From Sipunculus nudus (Eukaryota > Annelida > Sipuncula > Golfingiida > Sipunculidae), in the NCBI GenBank assembly GCA_026874595.1, contig CM049322.1:46499340-46563339 (forward strand): a stretch of 64,000 nt of DNA. The letters run 5' to 3'. Below, in pieces: positions 24,429-37,300 of this stretch. Every line of letters begins with the position of its first letter. The first letter of the stretch is position 1. A program made the position numbers and the translations under genes. The notes beneath the pieces are model-generated. The model worked only from the letters and a program-made list of their open reading frames with translations, was not told the DNA's origin and ran no database searches.

Positions 24429-24988
24429 GATTATGTCACTCATTACAACGATACGGTGGCTTCTCTGCTGAATGTAAAGATCACGGAAAAATTGAGATCA
24501 CAAACGTTACTAAAGAGGACAGCAGTGCAATCCTGACAAGAGAACTTCAGTTTCTCAACGAGAAATGTAAATTCGATGCCAATTGTTCCATACAGGAAAG
24601 AGATGTTCAGAGTAAATTTGAGGAGAGGGATGTACCCTGGTACGAGAACAATTTTAGGCTGTTTGTAAATGTTACGTGTGTTGATGAAGCCTTTGGTTAC
24701 GATGATGTCCCAATGAAATGTCGATATTCCGAACGAATAAGGAGTATGCACTTTTGAGTATGACCTATGTGACAGACACTTAACAGGAGAGAAGATGCAA
24801 CTTCAGCATCAAATTAGAATCGGGTAACAAAGTGGAGTTCTTAAAGATAAGTTGTCAGAATGTTGAATTTGCAAAAAACGGGAGAAATTTGACATGTAAT
24901 GACTTTCCAAAATATTTTGAATCATCAAAGAATTTTTCCTACACTGCTTCTTCGGGCAAGAAAGACGGATTCCTGTTCCTTGCTAAAG
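24429..24988 (+). pseudogene. Ectodomain exon 2, unit 1 gene, frameshifted
   Basis: Exon bounded by TTCCAG and GTAATT, phase 1 at both ends in its ancestral form. The first half is SUEL-lectin-like: AECKDHGKIEITNV, then NEKCKFDANCSI, a conserved Phe, and RLFVNVTC. A 1-nt deletion in GGTTACGATGATGTCCC (near 24705; the left copy has one more base) shifts the frame. Translation from exon 1 then ends at TGA 24755-24757, giving a predicted 127-aa secreted product holding only the lectin-like half. Further down, the ancestral frame also has a TAA (24781-24783) where unit 2 has CAA. The length is 560 nt, against 561 in the intact copy at 54686-55246. It could still make a short single-domain protein, but the broken second half and truncated last exon suggest a pseudogene. 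Confidence 0.7.
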
Positions 24989-25290
24989 GTAATTGATTTT
25001 GTAATTACTAATAGACTTTGCTTAATTCGCGACAGGGTTATTCGTACTACATTCGAAATGACTTAAATGATCTGGATGATTTGAATCACCACATTGGAAA
25101 ATAAACCGTAATGCTGCTAAAACATGTTTCTATGCTGAACAAGTATTCCTTGCCTTCGATATATATAAATAATTATTTAGAAAGATGTTCTTTATATTAC
25201 ATTTTCTTGGCCCAGAATAATTTCTGAGCCGTTTAAGCAACCATCTACTACCATCCTTTCACTTTGAGTTTTCTCTCTTGTTTTCTACAG

Positions 25291-25325
25291 AACAAACAAT
25301 CTGGATTGAAAATGATGTTGTCTAT
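25291..25325 (+). pseudogene. Short exon 3 starting domain 2, unit 1 gene
   Basis: After TTTTCTACAG the sequence encodes [E]QTIWIENDVVY in the frame expected from a phase-1 junction, before a weak GTCAAT donor. An in-frame TGA follows six bases later, so an exon end is needed here or one codon earlier (GTCTAT). It would supply the first strand of the second domain, matching GKIEITNV of domain 1. A phase-0 end fits the phase-0 start of exon 4. Confidence 0.4.
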
Positions 25326-25346
25326 GTCAATTGATGACCGTCTAGG

Positions 25347-25640
25347 TTATCTGATCTGGCTAGTACATGGTTGCTCATCATCTCGAAAATAATTAAGACG
25401 GTTCAGATGAGCAGTAAATTTTGAATACCATGCACGATGATAACCATGGTTATTTTCACATTCATCATGTATCTGTTGGCAAATGTCATTCATACGATAA
25501 GGAGACCCATAAAGTTGCGAAAGCCTCAGTTCCTTCACAGCATAATCATCTGAAAGCGTTCTTCATGTTTTGAATGAGTAATGCAGATGGCCTTTTCTTG
25601 TCCTGGAGTGTCATCCGGTTTACGTCTTTGTTGGAGCTTC
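25347..25640 (-). pseudogene. Decayed mobile-element-type coding fragment (YHR-x-W-Y-x-K-F-T)
   Basis: The minus strand encodes about 60 residues including SQLYGSPYRMND, HDECENNHGYHRAWYSKF and TAHLNRL. The tail of that motif resembles the YHRxCYxxFT motif seen near the N-terminus of many uncharacterised, repeat-associated invertebrate proteins, with Trp replacing the usual Cys. Just upstream, in another frame, GQEKAICITHSKHEERF looks like the preceding part of the same protein, so there is a frameshift. It lies in the intron between exons 3 and 4 of the lectin-like gene, on the opposite strand. Confidence 0.4.
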
Positions 25641-25940
25641 CATAATTGTATCTTTCAAATCAATATCTGAAAAGGAAACAACAGTGATAATAAATAGTGA
25701 ATTATTTGATTTACCATTCTTAAAAAATGTTGACATATCAAAATAAATGATCAGTTCTAGTTTCCACGTGTTTGTTTCCATATTTGATATGTTAATGATT
25801 CTTCCCTTTCCTTTTATCGTATTCAAGAAATAATAGAGCTGTGTTGTCAACCTTATCATCAACTAATTTTTATATTCTATAATCATCAAATTCATTTCGA
25901 CAATCATCTCTTCCCCTTAAACCTTACTTGTGTATATCAG

Positions 25941-26145
25941 GAGGTACATGATCTTAAAAATCAAATTAGTGGACAAGATGCCTATTACAGTTATGTCCAT
26001 ATTTTAGACCACCTAAAATGTGAACAGGATCTCACTCCATTCTCAATTTGCATTCAACATAAAGGGAGCTGCTTACGCTGGTATCTTGATTGTCCTTATT
26101 CATCAATCAACCTTTCTCATGTTAATCTTGATGTTTGGCCTTTAT
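25941..26145 (+). pseudogene. Exon 4, second lectin-like domain, unit 1 gene
   Basis: 205-nt open exon after TATATCAG, ending at TTTAT before a GTAAGA donor (phase 1). It encodes a Cys-rich stretch (HILDHLKCEQDLTPFSICI, GSCLRWYLDC, SHVNLDVWPL) that lines up with the middle and end of domain 1: the C-x-x-C pair and then the L-x-V strand. This is the second, diverged repeat of the ectodomain. The exon itself is open, but the gene upstream is broken. Confidence 0.55.
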
Positions 26146-26750
26146 GTAAGAAACAAACAATGACCTCATGTTAATCTCTTGCAGAAAATCTTCATAGCGC
26201 AACTATAAAATTATAATTAAACTGAGTGGATTCATGGGTATCTGTCCTATATATCTTATTAATAAAATAGCATGACTGTAATAAGCATCATACCTGTCAA
26301 AAACAAAATAGAAAGTAATACCAGAATCTCATATAACTTGAACAAAATGAAGCACTATGTTAAACATTTGGAAGTAGCGTTGGTGATTGCTGTAAATAGT
26401 ATCTTGTTGATGTTATTGCTTCTCAACACTTAAAAACCTCACAGACAAACATCACAGAGACCGAGTTCACAAGATTGAACGCCCGTTTATTAACCAGAGA
26501 TTCAGATTTGGCAGTCATTGGGTAATAAAGCATCATTAAGATGAATACATGTACCAGGAGAGAGGTAGTCTGTGGATTGAAGAGGGCCACCCACTGGACG
26601 AGAAGCCGGAATGTGTAGAAGAAGCTTTCAAATACAGCTTATGAGCCAACAAGACCCTCAGGATAGATGTTGGAGCTGGCTTTGTTATTTTAAGTGTTAG
26701 ATATGTTACAACATTTACAAAAGGAATTTGATGCTCTTTTGGTATTACAG

Positions 26751-26854
26751 TGTTCCCGTACACGAAGCTCGTTTTTACGATGAACAAGTGTGAGAATGTG
26801 ATCTTTACGGGAAATGAGCTGAACTGGATGCTACGTGCTACTGGATGGCATTGA
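26751..26854 (+). pseudogene. Truncated last exon 5 of unit 1 gene, fused to repeat DNA
   Basis: After TATTACAG the frame reads TKLVFTMNKCENVIFTG as in unit 2. At the duplication junction (26826) it runs into GATG and the start of unit 2. The chimeric frame adds only MLRATGWH before TGA at 26852-26854. The natural end of this exon (present at 46473-46584) is missing. Confidence 0.75.
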
Positions 26855-28933
26855 ATTTCGCGTCACCTGAGGAAAGGCCCCTTCATATTAATAATTATAA
26901 CGCGCTACTTACTGTCTTGTAATCGAAGTGCCATGTGCGAGTCCCCGGGTATGTCAGTATGCAAGCCAGCTGAGAGCGTCCGCATTCACTGGACTCGTGA
27001 ACATTTTACGCGGTAAATACGGCACCATATGAAAAAACATCCTTGTTTTAATATGCATATTACGTGCTACTGGATGGCATTAAGCCAAGTAGGCAAGTTG
27101 CCAGCATCCATTGTGCGAGCGCTGTATACACACGAATAAACCCAGGGCTCTGGGATCTTGAGTACATGGGTAAGCCCAGCACGCTGTCAGCGGCATCGGC
27201 AATTATATCACTGCATACATGTTTCACGTGAATTGCCAAGATATTTTTGGCAGAAAATACATTAAAACTTATATATTTTCAGGAGTGGGAATTCCGTATC
27301 GGTCTGTCAGTTCCGCGATTCCGTCCGTAAGGCTTTCAAATATTAAGTTAAAAATCGTTGTGTCAATGCGGCAAAAGCAAACATTTTCTTACCAATTATT
27401 CAACAATGTGCACATGTAAATTTGATGTATAAACGATAAATTCAAACAAAAACAAAGCATTATAATGTTCTATATTGAGTGTATATTACCAACACGACCG
27501 ACGTTATAATGCCGATTGCCGTAAATTATCCTTGGCGGCCCTGAGGACGCTGAAAAAAAACTTGTACCCGTATATAAGACGACCGCCCTTCTTTGCCAAA
27601 TATTTTAGGATAAAATTTATCGTCCTGTACACGAGCAAATACGGTAGGTATATATATTTCATTGCATAATACATCATCATACGTACCTGAATTCAGGTCC
27701 CCCGATCAGCATGGCCACCTGCAGGGTCGGCCTTCACGGACACAGTCACGGACACAGTCAATATTATCTATGACACACTTGACCACTGATTATGTTGTGT
27801 GTAACTAATATTATCATTATATTAGATGATAAAGCCTAACGGAGATGGAATAAAAACTGGCGGTAACTTTAAAGCTTGGCGGGGAGAAATGAAAGCATTA
27901 CGTTGCCACATGTTATATTGGTTAGGGAGAAAAGTGAGGTTAGGATGGCTCATCCCTTAGTTTTCTTAAAGTGATCTCCCAAATCCGCGGGGGGGGGGGG
28001 GGGGGGCGCTTATTACGTAAAATACGGTATTAGCAATTTGGAAAGAAGAGCTGTCTTAACTTACTCTCGAAGGGCGTGGACGGATTATTCATTTCCTCGA
28101 ACTTCAGTCGTGAACTCTGTGAATGCGTGAACTCAGTACCTGTCACTCTAATAGTCTCCTGCTGCGTCACGAAAATTAATACCTGTATGCAACATCCCCG
28201 GTGTTTATTTCATCTTGTCGCCTATAATCACATCTACTGGTACGGTAATTTTTGCAAAGAGCATCGGCCAGATAAGTCATTCAATCAGTCTTTACTCAAT
28301 TTATGAATAAATCAGATCTTGATTAAACCATACTAAACCGAAGAGGGTATAGGAAAGTTAAGATTATTTTATACAATGACACTGACCCATCTTCCACGTA
28401 CCATAATCATCTTGTAAAAATGTCTATTTTGGGCAACAAAATGCACCCAAAAGGTCATGTTTATATGTCTGACGAAAAGCTCGATCATGGGGTTAATGTT
28501 TTACGCGATATGTAACACCCCCCCCCCCCCCACACACACCACCACCATTCAACAAAATTCTCCTTATAACACCGCCTTTTGGTTAACACCCAAATACCCC
28601 ATGGATAAAATCCTCCCAACCTTATTTTTAAAAGGGGCAAATAATATTCACTTAACATTATTTTATATTATTCCGAATAAATGACTGAATCTTGATATAT
28701 GTGATCATGAACTTCAGGGTTATAAATTAATTAACTATAGACGACAAATGGATGGATTTCGTCATAACTGAATGTGAACTATGAAATTAAACACTTGCCT
28801 GTTTGCACGTCTAACTTGTATGTATTAATAATTAGGGCCCCGCTTGACAAGTGGTGCCCTATAGTGATCAACGTGTTAGTCCATCCTACCGTCTTTCCGT
28901 CCTTCCGTACTTCCTTCCTTCCGTCAGTGACAC

Positions 28934-29383
28934 TTTCTTTCGCGCGCGATAACTCAACAATAACAAACTTCAGCTTTCCAAAATTCACAGGGATGATTGG
29001 TACATAAGAGGGCTCAAGACCTGTTGAATTACAGACCTGTCAGAATTCTAATATGGCCGCCACAGCCCAATCGCTGATTTTCTTTCGCGTGCGATAACTC
29101 AACAACAGCATACTTCAGCTTTCCTAAATTCACAGGGTTGATTGGTACATACAAGGGATCCAGACCTGTAGAATTACAGACCTGTCGGAATTCCAATATG
29201 GCCCCCACAGCCCAATCACTGATATTCTTTCGTGCGCGATAACTCAAAAACAACATACTTCAGCTTTCCCAAATTCACAAGGATGATTGGTACCTATGAG
29301 GATAATATCTCTATCGAATAACAGGTCTGTCTGAATTCCAATATGGCGACCAGAGCACAATGGGTAATTTTCTTTGGCACCTG
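28934..29383 (+). repeat. About 145-bp minisatellite (unit 2 copy)
   Basis: Same array as 9171-9620 within unit 2, with the same number of repeat units. Array size has therefore not changed since the large duplication. Confidence 0.85.
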
Positions 29384-32261
29384 ATATCTCAACAAGAATA
29401 TGCCTGATCTTTATCTTGATTTCTTTTCATGCATCGCGGGTAGTAAATATCCTTGTATTAGACCAAGTCAATTTTTTATAGTGTCTCCCAACTCATACAA
29501 TCAATACCAACAACTGATGGGGCTATTTTTTTCTCATGGGGTTTTGTCCGTTTTCGGTCAAATGTGATTATAACAAAAACAAAGGGTCAGTATATGTATA
29601 AAGATATTTATTTCAAAGAAAAATCTTCAAACATGGTACCTCAAAATGCTCGGTAGAGTACAGTAATTCATCACTGCTTGACCAGACGGAATTATACTTC
29701 AAATGGATAGACGCATATACCAAAATTAGAGAGCACTCATAGAGCGCATATCCCTGCCAGCGCCTGGATTTGTATCCTGTTACAGACTTAACCTTAACAG
29801 ATGAACCATAGAAAATAAGATATTGTTCCTTGACCCATTGCACACCCTTCAACAACATTTCAGTGAAAATTACAGAAAACCTATGGAGATATTTACAACA
29901 AATACATTTTAGAAGAAAATTGGATGCATATTGGACCGCCTGTCGATTTCATATAACATGTATCGTCTCAAGAATATTCCGTTATTTCCAGGATCTCACT
30001 CGCGGACAGATACCCTGTTTTGTTTATACCGAAAAAAAGGAAAATGCGCCAGGTCAACGCATTTCTTTTATACTTCTATCATTATGACGTCATTGCGGTG
30101 ACGCCAGTGCTTTTGTTATACATGACATCACCAGAATAAACTTACTTGCAGCTGCTAATGGTATATAAAAACCCATTCTGTTTTTTCTATCCTCCCGGCA
30201 AGTTCTTAATGAATTTTTAGATATTTTGTGGAATTGTGTTGGCCCACAAGCCAATTTTCCTGCTGCTCCCTTTATTTGTTTCTTCATTAATTATTTATAT
30301 ATTCCGTGTCAGTTTAATTCAAACGAACGTTTCCAGTTGATGGAAGGTCTCACAAATATGATGCTCATTAAAATGACACCATGACTCAATATCCAATTGA
30401 TCTTTTGTTGTACCATATGCTGAATGTGTAATTAAATTTTCAGAGACTAACTTAAAAAGTTTCCCTTTAGTGATTGTCGGTTAACATATTTTATCAGCAT
30501 AATGGAATAAATATGCAGAAATTATAATCAGGCTATATAATATTTGCTAAATAATATTATTTAAGGACATAATTTTTATATCGTCAATCAATGTATCATT
30601 AGAGGCATAATATATTACATTGCAAACAGGGGAACAGAGCTATCATATTTATGACAATTGAATTTATATTTACTTGAAATAAATATCACTATCATTTGTT
30701 ATCACTGGCCACTACCAAAATGATGCGTCTTGTGGGCTCCATACAGGCAGTTTTGAAATAAATCGGGTTTTTTATTCAACTCTGTGTAACTGAACTATGA
30801 TCAATTCCACGCAAACATTTTGGTTTAGAAAATGGTTTGTAAAAAACTCAGGAATTGTGAAGAATCAATTATACAGATTTTTTTACTGATAAGTTTTAAA
30901 ATTATAGAAATGTTCAAATATTCATGAAAAATTTATGACATTTGAAATGTTTATGAGTGTTTATATTTCAGTGTTAAGTAAACAATAAACTGCACATGAA
31001 GGAATGCATGAAAATAGCTTTTAGACTTACAGAAAAATAAATAATGACACATATTATATAACATAGGAGTACTATAATGTGGTGTGCTTGTAACCTATCC
31101 CTAGTGTTCATTATCAATACTGTTTCCATTTTCTATACTGCCTACACATGATAGTGCTTTATATTTCAGTAGGTTTTTAAAAAGTTCATAGATTTAGAAA
31201 TTATATTTAATCCATGCCAAACAAAAGAACTCCTACACACCATTTCTGATTGTTTCGGTACATGTGTTCCTATAACTCAAGATTTCTATGACACCTCATA
31301 TAGCTAGCTACACGTGTGAAGGAGAATTATTGAGCTGCTGTCAGCAGAGGCTGACAATTTAAGAGGTATTGTATCATTGTGTGTGATTCATTGTATTGCA
31401 CTGTTACAGTTTCTTGCAAAGAGATATCACTCATTATTCCACAAACAGGCAGGAATACAAATAGAAGAGACGCCGCAGTTGTGTTGCAGTAGTTTTTAAT
31501 GTTGCTAGTTGTACACGTACACACTGACGAACTGAAATCTTATCTAGACATACCCTACCCGAATACTAGTACCCAGCAAGCCACTTGACAAGCTGCCCTG
31601 GGGCCACCGGCTTACTTTCTGCTGGCTACCAGCTGACCTCACAGGCTGCCGGTTACCAAACCAAGCATCCTTGTTTACAGCCTGATTCACTACAGACAAT
31701 AACACTACACTGCTGTACAGTGCAGTGGGAATGCGGTGTTTAACAAGACACAGTAGTCGTTTAAACTATAATTATGTGGATTTAAACAAGAAACAGTCGT
31801 TTGTCATAACCTTTATTCGTTAAAAGTACTACATATATTTAAAAAGTAAGCAGAAGTTTTCCGTATGTTGTTGATAATATTTATAGTTTTGATTAAAGAT
31901 TTCAATATTTCGCTTACATTAATTGTCGTAATGAACATATACAGTCGTGTCCACTAGTTGGATTCAGCCGACCTGACTCCAGACTGACACACCATGGACA
32001 ATTATCATAAAATCCCTGACTGACGACCAGACCATTTTCGGGATCACTGAAAAGGGTCGTGTCAGTTATAGCTTTACCTAATAAAAAATAGGCATATACT
32101 AGTATATTAAACCCTCAGTGTTGGATCACTGTGGTGAGGGACCTGTAGCATACGTAATAAAAGGGTCCCTGAGCCAATATTATTATCTGCAATTTGAGCT
32201 TTTTATCCTCTGCATTTTCATTAATACTAGTAATGATAAATGAAGGGTAACGAATAAAATT

Positions 32262-32717
32262 ATTAATGTAATGCACAGTGATAAGTGAGGGGTAACAAAA
32301 ACATCAGGTAATGAACAGTGATAAGCGATAGAACCAAAAAATATTCATGTAATGAGCAGTGAAATGAATATTAATATGTGATGGTTAACAAAATTATTCA
32401 TGTAATTAACAGTGTAATGAACATTGATAAATGATGGATAACAAAAAAAAATATTCATGTTATGAGCAGTGTAATGAGCAGTGATAATTGATGGGTATCA
32501 AAAAATAATTCATGTAATAAACAGTGATATGTGTTTGGTAGCTAAAATTAATCATGTAAGTATAATGAACATTAATAAGTGATGAGTAATAAAATTATTT
32601 ATTCATGTAATGAACAGGGATTAGTGATGGGTAACAAAATAATTTATGTAATGAGCAGTGATAAGTGATGGAGAACAAAAAAATAGTCATGTATTGTACA
32701 GTGTAATGAATAGGATC
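32262..32717 (+). repeat. Degenerate 40-58 bp tandem array (unit 2)
   Basis: Same array as 12500-12955, with the same unit order and only single-base differences. Confidence 0.8.
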
Positions 32718-33041
32718 GACTGATCCAAGAAAATTTCAACCCAACGAATGATGCTTCAGATAAAAACCACAAAATTTTAAACCCACGATATTTTCTGCAT
32801 CTACAGTATACAAGTCAGTGTACTAGTATAATGCACTCATATATGAAAAACCACCGTAACAGTGTGTATGTACACGTTGATGACTGTTCACAAAATCAAT
32901 AACCAATTGGTTTGTACAACCCCAGGCTGATAATTTGTTTAACATTTTAACAATAAACTCTCTTCATATCTTAATTAGAAAGAGCTTTTACAAATAGAGT
33001 TTACGCCTATGCTAGAATAGCTGATAATGATAATTGTTTTC

Positions 33042-33155
33042 TTTAATTCGGCAGTTTTAAAGCTAGAAAATTCATGTTTTTATTAATGTAAGTAGGATAT
33101 GTATGAAAATTAAATACACTTTTTGAGTTGAAATCATATATCAGTAATGCATAAC
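33042..33155. other. About 114-bp segment present only in unit 2
   Basis: In unit 1 TTGTTTTC joins directly to TTTTATGTTGCCC (near 13280). In unit 2 about 114 bp lie between them. T-rich microhomology at both ends is compatible with a deletion in unit 1. No inverted repeats are seen at the ends. Confidence 0.8.
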
Positions 33156-33725
33156 TTTTATGTTGCCCTAAATATTAAAAAGCGTTTAAACTTTATGATT
33201 ACATTTTATCGACATTAAATTATGGTAATAAACAATGTAATTTCATATTTGATGAAACAGTGTTAATTGATATGAGTAATCATATAACTTAGGTACTTTT
33301 ATTGGATATTATGTGAATATTCTACATATTTTAATATCAACCCAGGCCAGCTCAGCAAAGTCTACGTGGCAAGGAATGCTGTGTCAGCACATTCCAGTTC
33401 CCTGATGTAAGCTCTGGTGAGATTTTCTTCTCATGGGGTGATACGTACCCTTTCCCAAATATAGCCAAATATATATACGCTCATGCTGTTTTATGATTCT
33501 TATTGGCCAATAACTGTTTAATATACGCATTTTTCTGTAGCCTCATGCTGAGAGACAAACATAAAAAAATGACGACCATAGGTCGAGCGCTTGCAGGAAA
33601 AAAATTAATTTTGCGAATATGACAATAACTGATGAACAGACGGACATATTGATACACTGACACATCAGAGATGACAGTTGACCAATCCAATTTATGGAGA
33701 AAGCAGAGAGGAGCAAAACAAGATA

Positions 33726-34330
33726 TAGTTTATGTAGGTAAGGTGTATGGTTTATAAGAATGATTTATAAGAATGATATGTTGTAGTGTTTCCAGTCCAG
33801 CAACCCCTAGCAGCTATTTTCCGAGAATGAAAAATCCTTTTTCTAGATATTGGTATGAGACATAAGATGTACCAGTTTCAAAAGGATGCCTACAAAACTG
33901 TGGCCTCTAGTGTGCTAATTGTAAGACGCAAGAACAAGCAAGCAGGCGAAATTAAGTACAACTGACAAAGAGACAGACATACTGACAAAGTGACACATCT
34001 AAATTAACAAATGACTAGATAAGGTTATGAAAAAAGGTGAAGAGAAACAATATGAAGAATAGTTTATGTATATAAGGTTTGAAATTTTGGAGATATGTCC
34101 AAAAATGATATGTTGTAATACAGCACCCCCTAGCGGCTATTTTCCCTAAAACAAATCTCTTTCGAGATACAAGTATTTGACATAAGATGTACCGGTTCCA
34201 AAAGGATTGATGCAAACATGTGGCCTGTAGATCGCTATATGTAAGATGCAAGTACCAGCAAGCCGACAAAACTGAGGAAAACTGACAAACTGACATTCTT
34301 ACTGAGAACAAGATGGAGACCAGTTGACTA
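33726..34330 (+). repeat. Diverged direct repeat, period about 336 bp (unit 2)
   Basis: Copy of the 13847-14450 repeat within unit 2. Confidence 0.7.
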
Positions 34331-37300
34331 AAGCAAAATATGGAGAAGACACAGAGAAAGAAATTGAGCCTTAGAATATAAAGATATAATACTTATATTG
34401 ACACACGTATGACGAATATAAATGTTGACGTTTTTGATGACCTTCACCTTAACCTTTGTTCTATTCTATATTCACTGAAAACCATAGGCTCCGAGGACTT
34501 ATAATTATCAATCAACTGTGTAAGTTTGAAAGCGATTCCTGCAAAATTGTGGCCTGTAGAGTGTTGACAAACAGACAGACAGACGAACAGACAGACAGTC
34601 ATACGTGACTTACCAACATGCTTGCCGAAATCGAAGATTCCGGCCAGCAATTAATAAACGCAGACAATCATATAAACCCCGGTTTAATTTAGATTGATTT
34701 AAATGAGATAATCCCTGTTTAATCATCGTATCAGATATAAAGATAAATAATTAACCCAAAGACGCAAATAAACACATGGCTCTCTGGCTCTAAGCCACTT
34801 CCCCTCTTTTTCAACCGAAACAAAAGTAAGCCAAATAGCATCTATAATGACAAGCATGACAGTAACTACAAAATTATTGTTATATGAAGAAAAATAGCAT
34901 TAATGTCTAATAATAAGAAATGGGAAATGACACATTCGTTTCTTGGTTTTTTTTTTGTTTGTTTGTTTGTTATATAAATCGACTAGCGGACGATTTCCAG
35001 ACCCTACATTAAGCGATAGGGGCCGAGCGATCAGGGAATGACACAACAGTCCTCAAAACAATAGTTCACCTTTTATTTAATATGATAAACATGGTATTAT
35101 GTTGGTTCCCGGATAGTTCACCTTGTATAATATAAATGGTTATCCGATGGCGTATTTGTCCCCTAATTGATCACCATTTTATGATATAGTCTCCTGGGAG
35201 TATGGTGGTCCCCTGATAGTTAATCTTATATGATATATGGTCTCCTGATAGTGTGGTGGTCCCCTGATAGTTAATCTTATATGATATATGGTCCCCCGAT
35301 GGTTCTTCTGGTCTCCCGATGGTAAACGTGTTGTATATTATTAGTTTAGATAATTTTACCAAGAACACAAACTTAGGGTTACATCCTGGATTCGATTAAT
35401 TGTCCATATGAAAACTAAAATAAACTCTGGGACGTAATATGAAAAACGACTATATGGGGACTGCGATCGGTCTCCTGAAGGTTGCAATTTTATGTAAAAA
35501 AGCACGATGACTATCGGGGGACCGAAAAAACATACAACACTTACGTAAATAAGAAATTGAGAAAAATTAAAACAAGAATAATACTTTTATGTATAATTAA
35601 TTGATAGTGGAGCAATCTGAAATTACTTTGAACTGAAAATAATGAAATTGATCCGGTCCCCTGATAGTCGTGGTCCCCCCATGGTTGCATTTATAAGTAT
35701 ATATATATATATGTTATTATATTTAATCAAATATCCATTTTTATATAGCCTGCACAGAACCACAAATCCCAATGATGAATTAATTTCATTATGTTTTGTT
35801 TATTTCCGACGTTCATGCTTTACATCACAATATAAGGGATCTCATATGTACTGGCTTGTCTAATTAATATAACAATCGATGGCATGGTCTTTATAAAGCT
35901 AGCTTAAACCGGTGTGAAAAAAAGTCAAAGGTGATAAGGCGAAGGACATGAGAGTCTCTGCACCCTCTGAACAATGTCTGAACAAAGGTAGCATGAATAA
36001 TTGTTCAACGCATAAAAATTTCTACTGAAAGTGGTAACTCGTTTAAAACTGCAAAATGCATTCCACCATACATACCAACAATTTTCGACTGCGATTTTCA
36101 GCGACACGAAAGTAAGATAAGGTGTTGTGTTTTGTGTTAACCTTGTAGTATGTTGTTAAACGACGTCCATAAATGTAAAAAAGGGTCCCTTGATGAACAT
36201 TATGCCTACCTGTAAAAATTTGCATCGAGGGATTTATATTTATATTTAACTGATATATTATAAATTATATGAATAGAACCATAGTTTGGAAAATCCGCAT
36301 TTTCATTCTTTTGTACGATTTTACTCGAAACAGACCAGAGCCCTCCCACCAAGGTAATACCCTAATTGTAAATGGGATCTATCTTCTCGCTCATCAGTAT
36401 TATTAGGTTTCAAAAGTGTCAGTAAAATATTTTTTTAGGTTTTCAACTTGTGGTATTGGTTCAGTGATGGTGAGTGAAAAAGCGCAAAAGGTGGAAAAGG
36501 AAAGGACAAGAAATGTCACCGCAAGCCAAGTCTCGTGAAACGTGTCATAAAAAATTCAAGAATCAGTGTACACCTATTACTGTATGAACGTTCAGCTCAT
36601 GGGATATCTTTACTATAAAAAGCTTGGAAGGCTTAGTTAATTAATATAATGTCATTTAATGTTTTTTTGTGTCGTAATTCCAATTTTAATCAAGATAGAA
36701 ATATGGTAGAGACACAGCAAATAAACATACTGCTTGATACTGCTATGTGGGTTCGTATTAATAGGTCCACTAGAAATTCGGTTGGTCATACAGGTTACTT
36801 TTAATATTTTTATATATTTTATTAAAATATAATATTAAAATGAACAGAAAGTCACCAATACATAAACCGTTAGAAAGAATCCTATTTTTTTTTTCTCTGC
36901 AAATTAACATACAATTTTTGGGGTCTAATATGAATTTTAATATGAATCTGTTTTAATTTATTTTTGATAAAGGGGTGTCTGCATTGGGTTTACCCTTAAA
37001 TAGATAATAGCCGGAATCTTGTATAATGTTTACGTTCAGACCCAAACTTTGGAAACATAAATAGAGATCTATGAGCTTGAACTTTACTCTTGGGATTAAC
37101 TGGAATACTTTAGGATCAGGATATACAAATGTGCATTTTGGACTAATTTATCACTTTCATTTAGATCCATAAACGTGAATATCGAATCACATAAGTAATC
37201 CTCATACTTTGTAGATTGAGAAAAATATAAATGTCTGGTTAAAGTAAATTATCCCATTACTTGTTGCAAAGGGGTAAAATATATGATTGGTCAGCTAACA

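Larger units (their letters stand above)
7025..26826 (+). repeat. Large tandem duplication, unit 1 (about 19.8 kb)
   Basis: Sequence from CTACGTGCTACTGG at 7025 to GAGCTGAACTG at 26826 is repeated almost base for base at 26831-46472. The offset drifts from 19806 through 19763, 19879 and 19852 to 19646 because of a handful of indels. The substitution level looks like about one percent by eye. The unit carries repeats and, at its right end, a five-exon family gene whose last exon is cut at the junction. Confidence 0.95.
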
